64,000 bases of DNA, from assembly GCA_963757335.1 (NCBI GenBank), contig CAVWRJ010000025.1, positions 1,188,768 to 1,252,767 of the forward strand, read 5' to 3'. Position numbers and translations under genes: made by a program. This document shows positions 26,267-34,821 of this stretch, in pieces (the stretch's first letter is position 1; each line of letters opens with the position of its first letter). The notes beneath the pieces were generated by a model. The model ran no database searches, was not told where the DNA came from, and saw only the letters and a program-made list of their open reading frames with translations. Source of the DNA: DASQPA01 sp963757335. Lineage in GTDB: Bacteria > Acidobacteriota > Thermoanaerobaculia > Multivoradales > UBA5704.

Positions 26267-27370
26267 ATGGAACTCTTCCAGCAGATGGCGGGCATGGGGC
26301 ACGAGCGGATCCTCTTCTGCTCCAACCCGGAAGTCGGGCTCCAGGCGATCATCGCGGTCCACTCGACCGTGCTCGGCCCGGGCCTGGGCGGGGTCCGCAT
26401 GTGGCCCTACCACAACATGGACGAAGCGCTGACCGACGTCCTCCGGCTGTCCCGGGGGATGACCTACAAGGCGGCGGCGGCGGGCTTGAACCTGGGCGGC
26501 GGCAAGGCGGTCATCGTCGGCGATCCCAAGAAGGACAAGAGCGAGGCCCTCTTCCGCTGCTTCGGCCAGTACGTCGAGGAGCTGGGCGGCCTCTACATCA
26601 CCGCCGAGGACGTGGGGACGGACATGGAGGACATGGAGGTCATCCTCACCGAGACCCGCTGGGTCACCGGCGTCGCCCCGGCGCACGGCGGCGGCGGCGA
26701 CCCGTCTCCGGTCACCGCCTTCGGCGTCCTCCAGGGGATCAAGGCGGCGGCCCGCTGGCAGTTCGGCGAGGCCTCGCTCGCCGACCGCTCGGTCGCCATC
26801 CAGGGGCTGGGGAACGTCGGCCACCACCTCGCCACCTACCTGAAAGAGGAAGGGGCGAAGATCTTCGCCGCCGACATCGACCCCGAAACCACCGACCGGG
26901 TCCGTGCGGAGCTCGGGGTGGAGATCGTCCCTCCGGGGGAGATCCTGGAGGTCGCCTGCGACATCGTCGCCCCCTGCGCCCTGGGCGCGATTTTAAACGA
27001 CGAGACGATTCCCAAGCTGCGCTGCAAGGTAGTCGCCGGAGCCTCCAACAACCAGCTCGCCGACGAGGAGAGGGACGGCCGGGCGCTCCACGAGCGGGGC
27101 ATCCTCTATGCCCCCGACTTCGTCATCAACGCCGGCGGCCTCATCAACGTCTACAACGAGCTGATGACGAGCTACAACCGCGAGCGGGCCATGCGGATGA
27201 CCCGCGGCATCTACCTCAACATGATGCGGGTCTTCGAGATCTCGCGCGCCGAGTCGATCCCCACTTCCCAGGCGGCGGGCCGGGTGGCGGAGGAGCGCAT
27301 CCGGAAGGTCGCCGGGCTGCGCTCCCAGCACTGGGGACGGATGATCCGGCAGCGCCGGACCCGCTCGTAG
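26267..27370 (+). CDS. Leucine dehydrogenase (branched-chain amino acid dehydrogenase)
   Basis: NAD-dependent oxidative deamination of Leu, Val or Ile; 367 residues, the normal length. ATG 26267 is preceded by GAAGGGAG and is preferred over longer in-frame extensions that lack homology. Residues 62-82 (SRGMTYKAAAAGLNLGGGKA) place Lys68 and Lys80 at the catalytic lysine positions known from Bacillus leucine dehydrogenases. YITAEDVGTDMEDME, the Rossmann motif IQGLGNVGHHLA and the segment AGASNNQLAD follow in canonical order. The downstream glycosyltransferase begins 17 nt later, so they may share a transcript, although a metabolic link is not obvious. The enzyme could supply branched-chain keto acids or amino acids for the NRPS, but nothing in the sequence ties it to that role. 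Confidence 0.95.
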   Translation: MELFQQMAGMGHERILFCSNPEVGLQAIIAVHSTVLGPGLGGVRMWPYHNMDEALTDVLRLSRGMTYKAAAAGLNLGGGKAVIVGDPKKDKSEALFRCFGQYVEELGGLYITAEDVGTDMEDMEVILTETRWVTGVAPAHGGGGDPSPVTAFGVLQGIKAAARWQFGEASLADRSVAIQGLGNVGHHLATYLKEEGAKIFAADIDPETTDRVRAELGVEIVPPGEILEVACDIVAPCALGAILNDETIPKLRCKVVAGASNNQLADEERDGRALHERGILYAPDFVINAGGLINVYNELMTSYNRERAMRMTRGIYLNMMRVFEISRAESIPTSQAAGRVAEERIRKVAGLRSQHWGRMIRQRRTRS

Positions 27371-27387
27371 GGCGAGCCCGGAGCCCC

Positions 27388-28311
27388 TTGCCCGATCCCG
27401 ACGTCAGCGTCCTCATCCCGAACCTCGACTCTCCCCTCGTCGACCGGACGCTCGCCGCCCTCGCCGGTCAGGGGGCGCCCGGCCCGGGAGTCGAGGTGGT
27501 GGTCGTAGGGCGGGACGCCCTGGGCAAGGTGCCGCGCGATGGCGGCACTAGTGGCGAGACTGGCGCCGTCCGCTTCGTCGAGACGGCGGAGCGCCTGAAC
27601 CCGGCGGCGGCCCGCAACCGGGCGGTGGCGGTGGCGCGCGGGGCTCGTCTCCTCTTTGTCGACGCCGACTGCCGCCCCGCCCCCGGCTGGGTTGCGGCGC
27701 TCGCCGCCGCTCTCGACCGGGCACCGGTCGCCGGCGGCGCCGTCGACTTCCCCCGGTTTCGCCGGGGTGTCAACCGCTGGGCCCTGGCCGACAACATCGC
27801 CTCCTTCCACGAGCTCCTCCCCGACCGGCCTGCCGAGGCCGACACCCGCCGGCCGCTCGGCAGCTTGAATCTCGCCGTGCGCCGCGACGCCTGGGAGCAG
27901 GTTGGCCCCTTCGACGAGGCGCTCCCGACCTCCGAGGACCACGACTGGATCCTCCGCGCCCGCCGGCTGGGCCTCGCCACCGCCTTCGTGCCCGCGGCCC
28001 GGGTCGAGCACGCGGCGGTCCGCACCAGCCGCCAGGCGCTGGTCGAGCATGCCACCTGGTACGGCGCCCATTTCCACTCCTTCCGCGCCCGTCACCCGGA
28101 GGCCTTCGCCACCGGCCCGACCTGGGCGAGCCGCCGGCGGCTCGCCTGGACCGCCCCGGTCAAGGCGGTGACCGGGAGCCTCGCCGTCTTCCTGGAACAT
28201 CCCTCGCTCGCCGGCTGCCTCCCCGCCCTCCCGGGGGTGATCGCCTTCCGCCGCGCCTGGTACCGGTCGGTGCTGGCGAGCTGGCCCGCCTCTCCCGAGG
28301 CGCCCTCATGA
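27388..28311 (+). CDS. Glycosyltransferase family 2
   Basis: First gene of the EPS operon, about 307 residues. It has the GT-A fold signature VSVLIPNLDSPLVDRTLAAL, the DxD-type motif FVDADCRPAPGWV and the acceptor-side GPFDEALPTSEDHDWILRAR, so it should transfer a sugar from a nucleotide donor to a lipid- or glycan-linked acceptor at the cytoplasmic membrane. The start is uncertain. TTG 27388 fits the beginning of homology; an ATG upstream would overlap the leucine dehydrogenase. It overlaps the next gene by four bases (ATGA at 28308). A Gly/Thr/Ser linker near 27540-27570 follows the 9-nt repeat style seen elsewhere in the window. Confidence 0.88.
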   Translation: MPDPDVSVLIPNLDSPLVDRTLAALAGQGAPGPGVEVVVVGRDALGKVPRDGGTSGETGAVRFVETAERLNPAAARNRAVAVARGARLLFVDADCRPAPGWVAALAAALDRAPVAGGAVDFPRFRRGVNRWALADNIASFHELLPDRPAEADTRRPLGSLNLAVRRDAWEQVGPFDEALPTSEDHDWILRARRLGLATAFVPAARVEHAAVRTSRQALVEHATWYGAHFHSFRARHPEAFATGPTWASRRRLAWTAPVKAVTGSLAVFLEHPSLAGCLPALPGVIAFRRAWYRSVLASWPASPEAPS

Positions 28312-29717
28312 CCACCGAACGCCGCTTCCTCCGCTCGACTCTGGCCGCCTATGGCAGCCAGATCGGGCGGCTGCTCATCCGCGCCGCCGGGGACATCTTC
28401 CTCGCCCGGCTCATCGTGCCGGACGATCATGGTCTCTTCGAGCTCGCCCTCGGAGTGGTCATGGTGACGAGCATCTTCCGCGACGTGGGTCTCCCCTACC
28501 AGCTGGTGCGGGACGAGCGCCGCCCCTACGGTGCCGTCTTCCTCTGGGTGACCGGCGCCGGGGCTCTCCTGACCCTCGCCCTCGCGCTCGGCGCCCCTCT
28601 CTTCGCCCCCCTCAATCCGGGGCTCCCCGCGATCCTCCGGATCTATGCGCTCTGGGTGTTTTTGGACGGCCTCGCGGTCGTCCCCAAGCTCTACTTCGAG
28701 CGCGAGCTCGCGGTCGGGCGGCTGGTGATGCCGGAGATTCTCCGCGGGCTCTCGATCGCCGTCGTCGCGATCGCCCTCTCCACCCGGGGGCTGGGGGTCT
28801 GGAGCCTGGTCGCCGGCGAGCTCGCGGGCGCCGCGATCTTCGCCGCCCTCCTCTGGTGGCGGGTGCGCGGGCGCCTGCGGCTCGATCTCGGCAGGAAGGA
28901 CCTGGCGCTCCTCCCCGGCCTCCTCGCCCGCAGCAACTATCTCTTCCTGATCGCCCTCGCCGCCCTCCCCGTGCCCTACGTCTCGCGCTTCATCCTCGGC
29001 GCCTACGCCAAGGTGGCGATGGTCGGCCAGTACGGCAAGGCGCGGGACTGGGGTTTTCGCCTCCAGGCCCTGGTGCTGCCGGCGGTCGCCCGGGTCCTCT
29101 ACCCGGCGCTCGTCGAGTACCGCACCGGCGACCGCCGGCGCTTCCTCGCCGCCTACCGTCTGGGGACGGTGACCATCCTCGCCCTGGAGACCCTGGCCGC
29201 CTACTTCCTCTTCTGGAACGCCAGGGTCGTCCTCCTCCAGATCCTGATCGGCCACAACTGGGGGCCGGCGGTGCCGCTTCTCCGCATCCTCTGCTTCGTC
29301 CCGCTGACCGACCCCTTCTCCCGGCTGGGGGGCGAGATGTTGAAGGTCGAGGGGCAGGACCGTGCCTGGTTCGCGGCGGTGGCGATGAACTTCGCCTCCC
29401 TCCTCCTCTTCGGCATCCTCTTCACCCGCGCCTGGGGGGCCGCCGGCCTCGCCTGGGCGCAGTACCTGCTCCTCGGCAACTGGCTCCTCGCCTGGCGGGT
29501 CTATCGCATCTCGCCCGCCGAGTTCTGGCGATTGGCGAAAGACCTCTTCTTCCTCTACCTCGTCCCCCTCCCCCTCTTCCTGCTGGCCGGCTGGCTCTGC
29601 CCGGCCGACAGCTGGTGGCTCTTCGCGGCCTCACTGGCGGCGGCGGCGGTCGCGGCGCTCGTCTACGCGGCGCGGTTCGCCAAACCGCTCCGGGCGCTCT
29701 TTGCGCCCGCTGGCTAA
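28308..29717 (+). CDS. Wzx-type oligosaccharide flippase (MOP superfamily)
   Basis: A 469-residue polytopic inner-membrane protein with about 12-14 hydrophobic segments. Its N-terminus (STLAAYGSQIGRLLIRAAGD) and the segment IVPDDHGLFELALGVVMVTS match lipopolysaccharide/EPS flippases of the WzxC/RfbX group, which translocate lipid-linked repeat units. It starts with ATGA overlap on the GT2 stop and is followed 9 nt later by the MBOAT gene. No Wzy polymerase or initiating phosphoglycosyltransferase is visible in this operon, so those steps must be encoded elsewhere. Confidence 0.9.
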   Translation: MTTERRFLRSTLAAYGSQIGRLLIRAAGDIFLARLIVPDDHGLFELALGVVMVTSIFRDVGLPYQLVRDERRPYGAVFLWVTGAGALLTLALALGAPLFAPLNPGLPAILRIYALWVFLDGLAVVPKLYFERELAVGRLVMPEILRGLSIAVVAIALSTRGLGVWSLVAGELAGAAIFAALLWWRVRGRLRLDLGRKDLALLPGLLARSNYLFLIALAALPVPYVSRFILGAYAKVAMVGQYGKARDWGFRLQALVLPAVARVLYPALVEYRTGDRRRFLAAYRLGTVTILALETLAAYFLFWNARVVLLQILIGHNWGPAVPLLRILCFVPLTDPFSRLGGEMLKVEGQDRAWFAAVAMNFASLLLFGILFTRAWGAAGLAWAQYLLLGNWLLAWRVYRISPAEFWRLAKDLFFLYLVPLPLFLLAGWLCPADSWWLFAASLAAAAVAALVYAARFAKPLRALFAPAG

Positions 29718-29726
29718 AAGACTCTC

Positions 29727-31115
29727 ATGCTGTTCAACAGCCTCCGCTTCCTCTTTCTCTTCCTCCCCGTCGTCTATTTCGTCTTCTGGCGGCTGCGGAC
29801 GAGACATCAGCGGTACGTGTGGCTGACGATCGCGGGCTATGTGTTCTATGGCAGCTGGAATTACAAGTTCTGCGCTTTGATGGCGTTCTCGACCCTGGTG
29901 AGCTATGCCGCCGGGCTGGGAATGCTGCGTTGGGAGACGCCGCGCCTGCGCAAGCTCTGCCTGGTGCTGCCGATCACCGTCGACCTGCTCCTCCTCGGGT
30001 TCTTCAAATACGTGAATTTCGGCCTGCTCACCGTCGCGGCCGTCGCGCGCTGGCTCGCGCACCCCATCGCCGTCCAGCCTTTGGACATCCTGCTGCCCAT
30101 CGGCATCTCGTTCTACACCTTCCACACGATCACCTACATCGTCGACAGCTACCGGCGGACGATCACCCCGACGAAGAATTTCTTCGAGCTCGCCTGCTAC
30201 GTCTGCCTCTTCCCGCAGCTGGTGGCAGGGCCGATCGTGCGCTTTCGCCAGATCGAGAGCGATCTGGAGAATCTCGGCCAGGCCGACCGCGTCCACAACC
30301 TCGACCGCGGTTGGTCGTTCTTCGCCATCGGCATGATGAAGAAGGTCCTCCTCGCCGACAGCATCGCCCGCATCATCAATCCCGCGCTCGCCGGCTATGC
30401 CCAGCTCTCGACCTTCGATACCTGGCTTTGTGTCCTCGGGTACACCTATCAGCTCTACTTCGACTTCTCGGGCTACAGCGACATGGCGGTCGGCCTGGGC
30501 CTCCTCTTCGGTCTGCGCCTGCCGCAGAATTTCAACTCGCCTTACAAGTCGGTCGACATTGTGGATTTCTGGCGGCGTTGGCACATCTCGCTCTCCACCT
30601 GCCTGCGGGACTACCTTTACATCCCCTTAGGCGGCAACCGGAAAGGAGAGTTAAAGACCTACCGCAACCTGCTGATCACCATGCTCCTCGGCGGCCTATG
30701 GCACGGTGCCAGCTGGACCTTCGTCTTCTGGGGCGGCTATCACGGGGTGCTGCTCAGCCTCAACCGCCTCTACGCCCGGCCCTGGGAACGGGTGAACGAG
30801 AACCTCCGGCGTGCCGTCACCTTCTTCGCCGTCGTCCTCGGCTGGCTCTTTTTCCGCGCCACCGATTTTCATATGGCAGCGGTGATGCTCGGCCATATGT
30901 TCAGCTACCACCCGGGACCCGGCATGCCCGGAACCGTGGGGCTCCTCCTCGCGCTCGCGGTCGCCTCAAGCCTGACGCATTTCGCCCCCAACACCTTCGA
31001 GATCGAACACTCCTGGCGACCGGTCTGGGCGGGCGCCTTCGCCGTCGGCTATGCGCTCTGCCTGGCCGTCATCGCCGGAGGGACGGCCTCCCCGTTCCTC
31101 TACTTCCAGTTCTGA
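29727..31115 (+). CDS. MBOAT-family O-acyltransferase, AlgI-like
   Basis: A 462-residue membrane-bound O-acyltransferase that in AlgI/DltB/PatA-type systems moves acyl groups across the membrane for polysaccharide acylation. It opens with MLFNSLRFLFLFLPVVYFVF, the standard AlgI N-terminus. It contains YTYQLYFDFSGYSDMAVG, FWRRWHISLSTCLRDYLYIP and GGLWHGASWTFVFWG, with both conserved histidines (WRRWH and LWHGA) that form the active site. Ten or more hydrophobic segments fit the family. The next gene encodes an AlgX/AlgJ-like partner, the usual neighbour of AlgI. Confidence 0.95.
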   Translation: MLFNSLRFLFLFLPVVYFVFWRLRTRHQRYVWLTIAGYVFYGSWNYKFCALMAFSTLVSYAAGLGMLRWETPRLRKLCLVLPITVDLLLLGFFKYVNFGLLTVAAVARWLAHPIAVQPLDILLPIGISFYTFHTITYIVDSYRRTITPTKNFFELACYVCLFPQLVAGPIVRFRQIESDLENLGQADRVHNLDRGWSFFAIGMMKKVLLADSIARIINPALAGYAQLSTFDTWLCVLGYTYQLYFDFSGYSDMAVGLGLLFGLRLPQNFNSPYKSVDIVDFWRRWHISLSTCLRDYLYIPLGGNRKGELKTYRNLLITMLLGGLWHGASWTFVFWGGYHGVLLSLNRLYARPWERVNENLRRAVTFFAVVLGWLFFRATDFHMAAVMLGHMFSYHPGPGMPGTVGLLLALAVASSLTHFAPNTFEIEHSWRPVWAGAFAVGYALCLAVIAGGTASPFLYFQF

Positions 31116-31126
31116 GAGACGCGGAG

Positions 31127-32343
31127 ATGGAGAGACGCTGGTGGAAGGTCGGAACGCTTCTCCCCGTGCTGATGGCACTGGCCCTCGGCGGCGATCTCGC
31201 CGGGCGCTTCCTGCCGCTCGACCTCGTCGCCTTTCGGGTCTGGGAGCCGGCGCTCCGGACCACCCTCCTCGCTCCGGGCCCTTTCGAGCCGGGCAAGGTG
31301 GTGGTAAAACAGCGGGCCTACGGCGACCTCGCGGCACTGGGGAACTTCCGGCAGTTGCGGCAGTATCACGCCGAGGAGTTCCGCGTCGACCGCCTGGGAT
31401 TTAGGAACGGGTACGACATCGACCGGACCGTCTACGCGGGGATCGTGACCGGCGACTCGTTCGCCGTGGGTCATGCCGAGCCCGAGCCGCAGACGCTGTC
31501 CGGTCAGCTCAGCCGTCTCGCCGGGGCCCGGTTCTACAACGCGGGACTCTCCCTGCCACCCGGCCCCCTCCCTCCAGATCCGCTGGCCTCCCTGGCCGTG
31601 ACCCTGAAGCTCGGCCCGGGCCTCGCGGTCTACGAGCTCCTCGAGCGGGAAGCGCGGACCGCTCCGCCGCCCCAGGTCGACGCTCCGATCGTCTCCTACT
31701 CACCGGGTCGGCCGGACCCCGCCGCAAACGCCGCGAACGGTGCGAGCTCGTTCCAGACCCAACTGATGCGCGTCGCGCACCGGCTCTCCCCCGGGGTCGA
31801 GTCGCCGCTCCATATCGCCACCGTGCGCGGCCTCAAGTGGTTCGAGGACGACGTCCTCGAACCGAACTCCTACGCCAGCGCCGTGCTCCGCGCCAAGCTC
31901 GTCAACGGCGACGAGATGCTCTTCATCCCCTGGGACCTCGGCCCCCTCGGCGACCCGCGGCCTCTCGCTACGGCATGGGGCGATTATTTCGCCTGGTACT
32001 CCCGGAAGCTCCGGCAGCACAATCTCCAACTGGTGGTCCTCCTGGTGCCGAACAAGTACACGGTGTACGGACCGCTCACCTTGGGGGCCCCGCGGGAGCC
32101 CGAAGGGGAAACGGCTGCTCGCGGGGATCGCCGACCGGCTCCGGGACTCCGGAGTCCCGGAGGTCGACGTCACGCCCACTCTTCGCGGCCCAGGCCGCCG
32201 CGGGGCTCCCCCGGCACGAGTATCTCTACTGGCGGGACGACACGCACTGGAACGCCAGGGGTATCGAGCTGGCGGCGGCTGCGATCTGGCAGGAGGTCCG
32301 ATCGACCCCTGCCGCGAGGACCCCTGCCTGGAGGACACATTGA
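31127..32343 (+). CDS. AlgX/AlgJ-like SGNH-type acyltransferase (two frameshifts)
   Basis: Partner of the MBOAT protein: a membrane-anchored periplasmic acyltransferase with an SGNH-hydrolase-like domain, about 400 residues. ATG 31127 follows a GAGACGCGGAG site and is followed by a hydrophobic anchor (VGTLLPVLMALALGGDLAG). Block I is IVTGDSFAVGHAEPE (Ser nucleophile), a middle block reads RFYNAGLSLP, and the C-terminal block is YLYWRDDTHWNARG, containing the catalytic Asp/His of AlgX/AlgJ. Between about 32105 and 32185 the frame changes twice: the protein continues as RLLAGIADRLRDSGVPEVDV in one frame and as LFAAQAAAGLPRHEY in another. The second change restores a normal end that overlaps the next gene (TTGA at 32340), so the gene is probably intact in reality. 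Confidence 0.85.
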
Positions 32344-33446
32344 ACCTCGCCTTCCTCATGCCCGGCGTGGGTATCCTGAACCGAGGAGCGGAGGCGTTCG
32401 TCGTCGAGCTCGCAGCGGCGCTCGCCAGCGAGCACGGTTTCTCGGTCACCCTCTATTGCCGGGGTGAAGCTGCCGTCCCGGGGGTCCGCGTCGAGCGGAT
32501 CGGCGCTCTCCCTCGCGACCAGCGGTTCGTCAACGCCCTCTATTCGTCCACCCGCCTCGGCCGCAAGGCGCTCGACACCCTCTTTCTCGATCCCCTGAAC
32601 CTCGAGTGGGACACCGCCGCCCTCGCCGCCTTCCCGCGGCTCTGGCGGGGCGAGTACGACGCCGTCGTCATGGAGGGCGGTCTCGTAGGGGCCTGGCTCT
32701 GCCGGCTGCTGCGGCGGCTCCAGGGCATCCCCTTCGTCGACATCGCCCATGGCAACAGCCCGAAGTGGGAGGGGGCGTTCGCGCGCCAGGGGCCGGACCG
32801 GGTAGTGACGTTCACGGCAGCCGCGGCGCGGATGATCCAGGCGCGGGCGCCGCGAGCGCGGATCGCGGTCATTCCCCACGGGATCGACCTCGATCTGTTT
32901 CGCCCGGACGCCGCACCCGTGTCGCTCGACCTGCCGCGGCCGGTCGTCCTCGCCGCCGGGGCGATCGACGAGCACAAGCGGATGCATCTCGCGGTCGAAG
33001 CCGTGGCGCGCCTGGGGCGTGGCAGCCTCGTCGTCTTGGGCGAGGGGCCGGAGGGGGCGGCGGTCGACCGGCTGGGGGCGCGGCTCCTCCCCGGCCGCTA
33101 CCGGCGCTCGGCGGTGCCGCGCGCGGCGATGCCGTCCTGGTACGCTGCCGCCGATTGCTTTACGCTACCCTCGCAGACCGAGTCGTTCGGCCTCACCTAT
33201 CTGGAGGCCATGGCCTGCGGACTCCCCTCCGTGGCGCCGGACGAGGAGGTGCGGCGCGAGGTGATCGGCGAGGCCGGGATCTTCTGCGACGTGACCGACC
33301 TCGCGGCCTATGCCGCGGCGCTCGAAGCGGCCCTGGGACGGGATTGGGGTGGGACACCGCGACTCCGCGCCGCGCGCTTCCCGGTCGCCGGGACCGTCCG
33401 CGCCTACGCCGAGCTGCTTCAGAACCTTACGCCTCCACGCCCATGA
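32340..33446 (+). CDS. Glycosyltransferase family 4
   Basis: A 368-residue GT-B fold glycosyltransferase. It starts at TTG 32340, preceded by TGGAGGA and overlapping the preceding stop as TTGA. The N-terminal domain has the Gly-rich acceptor loop (MPGVGILNRGAEAFVVELA), and the C-terminal donor domain has VIPHGIDLDLFRPD and PSQTESFGLTYLEAMACGLP, which contains the E-x7-E motif of GT4 enzymes. It probably adds a sugar to the growing repeat unit of the EPS encoded here. It overlaps the deacetylase gene by four bases. Confidence 0.93.
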   Translation: MNLAFLMPGVGILNRGAEAFVVELAAALASEHGFSVTLYCRGEAAVPGVRVERIGALPRDQRFVNALYSSTRLGRKALDTLFLDPLNLEWDTAALAAFPRLWRGEYDAVVMEGGLVGAWLCRLLRRLQGIPFVDIAHGNSPKWEGAFARQGPDRVVTFTAAAARMIQARAPRARIAVIPHGIDLDLFRPDAAPVSLDLPRPVVLAAGAIDEHKRMHLAVEAVARLGRGSLVVLGEGPEGAAVDRLGARLLPGRYRRSAVPRAAMPSWYAAADCFTLPSQTESFGLTYLEAMACGLPSVAPDEEVRREVIGEAGIFCDVTDLAAYAAALEAALGRDWGGTPRLRAARFPVAGTVRAYAELLQNLTPPRP

Positions 33447-34252
33447 CGCCACCGACCCCCATCCCCGTCCTCATGCTCCACCACGTCGAGCCCAGTCCCC
33501 TCAAGCCGCCGGCTCTCCATCCGGACAGCTATCTCGACCGCGCCGATTTCGCCCGCTTCCTGGACGACCTCGCTTCGCGCGGCTACCGGACCTGGACCCT
33601 CGCCGAGGCCGCGGCCCAGGCTGGCAGAGGCGAGCCCCTGCCGAGGCGGAGCGTCGTTCTCACTTTCGACGACGGCTGCCGCTGCTTCGCCGAGCACGCC
33701 TTCCCGGAGCTTCTGAGCCGGGGTATGACCGCCACCCTCTTCGCGGTTTCTGGCGAGCTGGGGGGGAGCAACCGCTGGGACCGGGCGATGCCGGGGGCGG
33801 GCGAGCGGGAGGAGCGGCTCCTCGATGCCGGGGAGCTCCGCCGGCTCGCTCAGGCGGGGATCGAGATCGGCTCCCATTCCCGCACCCACCCTGACCTCAC
33901 GACCAGCTCGACGGAAGAGGTGGCGGCGGAGGTCGCCGGCTCGCGGCTGGACCTCGAAGCAGCCCTGGGCTCCCCCGTCCGGACCTTCTGCTACCCCTAC
34001 GGCCGGCTCGACGAGCGGGCCCGCGCCGCGGCGGTGGCGGCCGGCTACATCGCGGCAGTGGGCATTCATGGCCATCCCGGCGCCCGTGCCAGTGACCCCT
34101 TCGCCCTGCCACGGCTGATCGTCAACCCGGGGGAGAGCCGTTTCGAGCGGCGGCTCAAGGTGAACGGGCTCTATCCGCTCTACAGCCGCCTGCCACGGCT
34201 GGGCCTCCTTCGTGCCCTCCGGCGGGCTCCCCGGAAAGCGGGCGCCGCCTGA
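33443..34252 (+). CDS. Polysaccharide deacetylase (NodB/CE4 family)
   Basis: A 269-residue protein, ATGA-overlapped with the GT4 gene. The CE4 catalytic motifs are complete: motif 1 VVLTFDDGC with Asp76 (base) and Asp77 (metal), and motif 2 SHSRTHPDL with metal ligands His145 and His149, followed by FCYPYGRLDERAR (motif 3). There is no signal peptide or transmembrane segment, so a cytoplasmic or non-classically exported location is likely. The expected reaction is removal of N- or O-acetyl groups from an amino-sugar-containing intermediate. It stops at TGA 34252, sharing one base with the next ATG. Confidence 0.93.
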   Translation: MTPPTPIPVLMLHHVEPSPLKPPALHPDSYLDRADFARFLDDLASRGYRTWTLAEAAAQAGRGEPLPRRSVVLTFDDGCRCFAEHAFPELLSRGMTATLFAVSGELGGSNRWDRAMPGAGEREERLLDAGELRRLAQAGIEIGSHSRTHPDLTTSSTEEVAAEVAGSRLDLEAALGSPVRTFCYPYGRLDERARAAAVAAGYIAAVGIHGHPGARASDPFALPRLIVNPGESRFERRLKVNGLYPLYSRLPRLGLLRALRRAPRKAGAA

Positions 34253-34821
34253 TGTGGCCCCGGCTCTCCCGCGACTTCCGCCGCCTGCGCGAGGTGAAAG
34301 GCCGCGGCCTCCTCTTCACCCTCGTCGACGCCCTGCTCTTCGACTCCGGCTTCCAGGCCCTCCTCGCCTACCGCATCGGCCACACCCTGGTCGGCTGGAA
34401 GGTGCCGCTCCTCCCCGCCGTCTGCCGGCGCTGGGCGGTCGCGGCCTGCGCGGTCGACATCCTGCCGCGGGCCGAGATCGGCGGCGGCTGCATCGTCGCC
34501 CACGGCATCGGCCTCGTCATCGGCGGACGGACGGTGATCGGCGAGGACTGCACCCTGCTCCATGGGGTCACCCTGGGGGAGGTCCGCTTCGACGAGCTCG
34601 ACTGCCCGCGGGTCGGGGACCGGGTGACGATCGGCACCGGCGCCCGGGTGATCGGCGGGATCACGGTCGGCGACGACTCTGTAGTCGGAGCTGGGGCGGT
34701 GGTGCTCGAAGACGTGCCGCCGGGCGCCACGGTGGCGGGAGTGCCGGCGCGGGTGATCCGCGGTGGAGGGAACCGGATGAGCGTACAATCTGCACCGGAA
34801 AGGACCCCTCCATCCCCATGA
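34252..34821 (+). CDS. Serine O-acetyltransferase-like hexapeptide-repeat acetyltransferase
   Basis: A 189-residue protein of the CysE/LbH superfamily. A short helical N-terminus (ALLAYRIGHTLVGW) precedes a left-handed beta-helix with hexapeptide repeats (AEIGGGCIVAHGIGLVIGG, TVIGEDC, VTIGTGARVIGGITVGDDSV) and the catalytic-type His in LLHGVTLG. Length and motifs fit CysE-like enzymes. Its position inside an EPS operon, however, makes it more likely to acetylate a sugar or lipid-linked intermediate with acetyl-CoA than to make cysteine. ATG 34252 overlaps the deacetylase stop by one base, and its stop overlaps the next ATG (ATGA at 34818). Confidence 0.88.
   Translation: MWPRLSRDFRRLREVKGRGLLFTLVDALLFDSGFQALLAYRIGHTLVGWKVPLLPAVCRRWAVAACAVDILPRAEIGGGCIVAHGIGLVIGGRTVIGEDCTLLHGVTLGEVRFDELDCPRVGDRVTIGTGARVIGGITVGDDSVVGAGAVVLEDVPPGATVAGVPARVIRGGGNRMSVQSAPERTPPSP

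Noticed and set aside
31700..32449. Minus-strand ORFs antisense to the AlgX-like gene
   Set aside because: No motifs; the plus-strand protein has catalytic blocks on both sides of the frameshifts.
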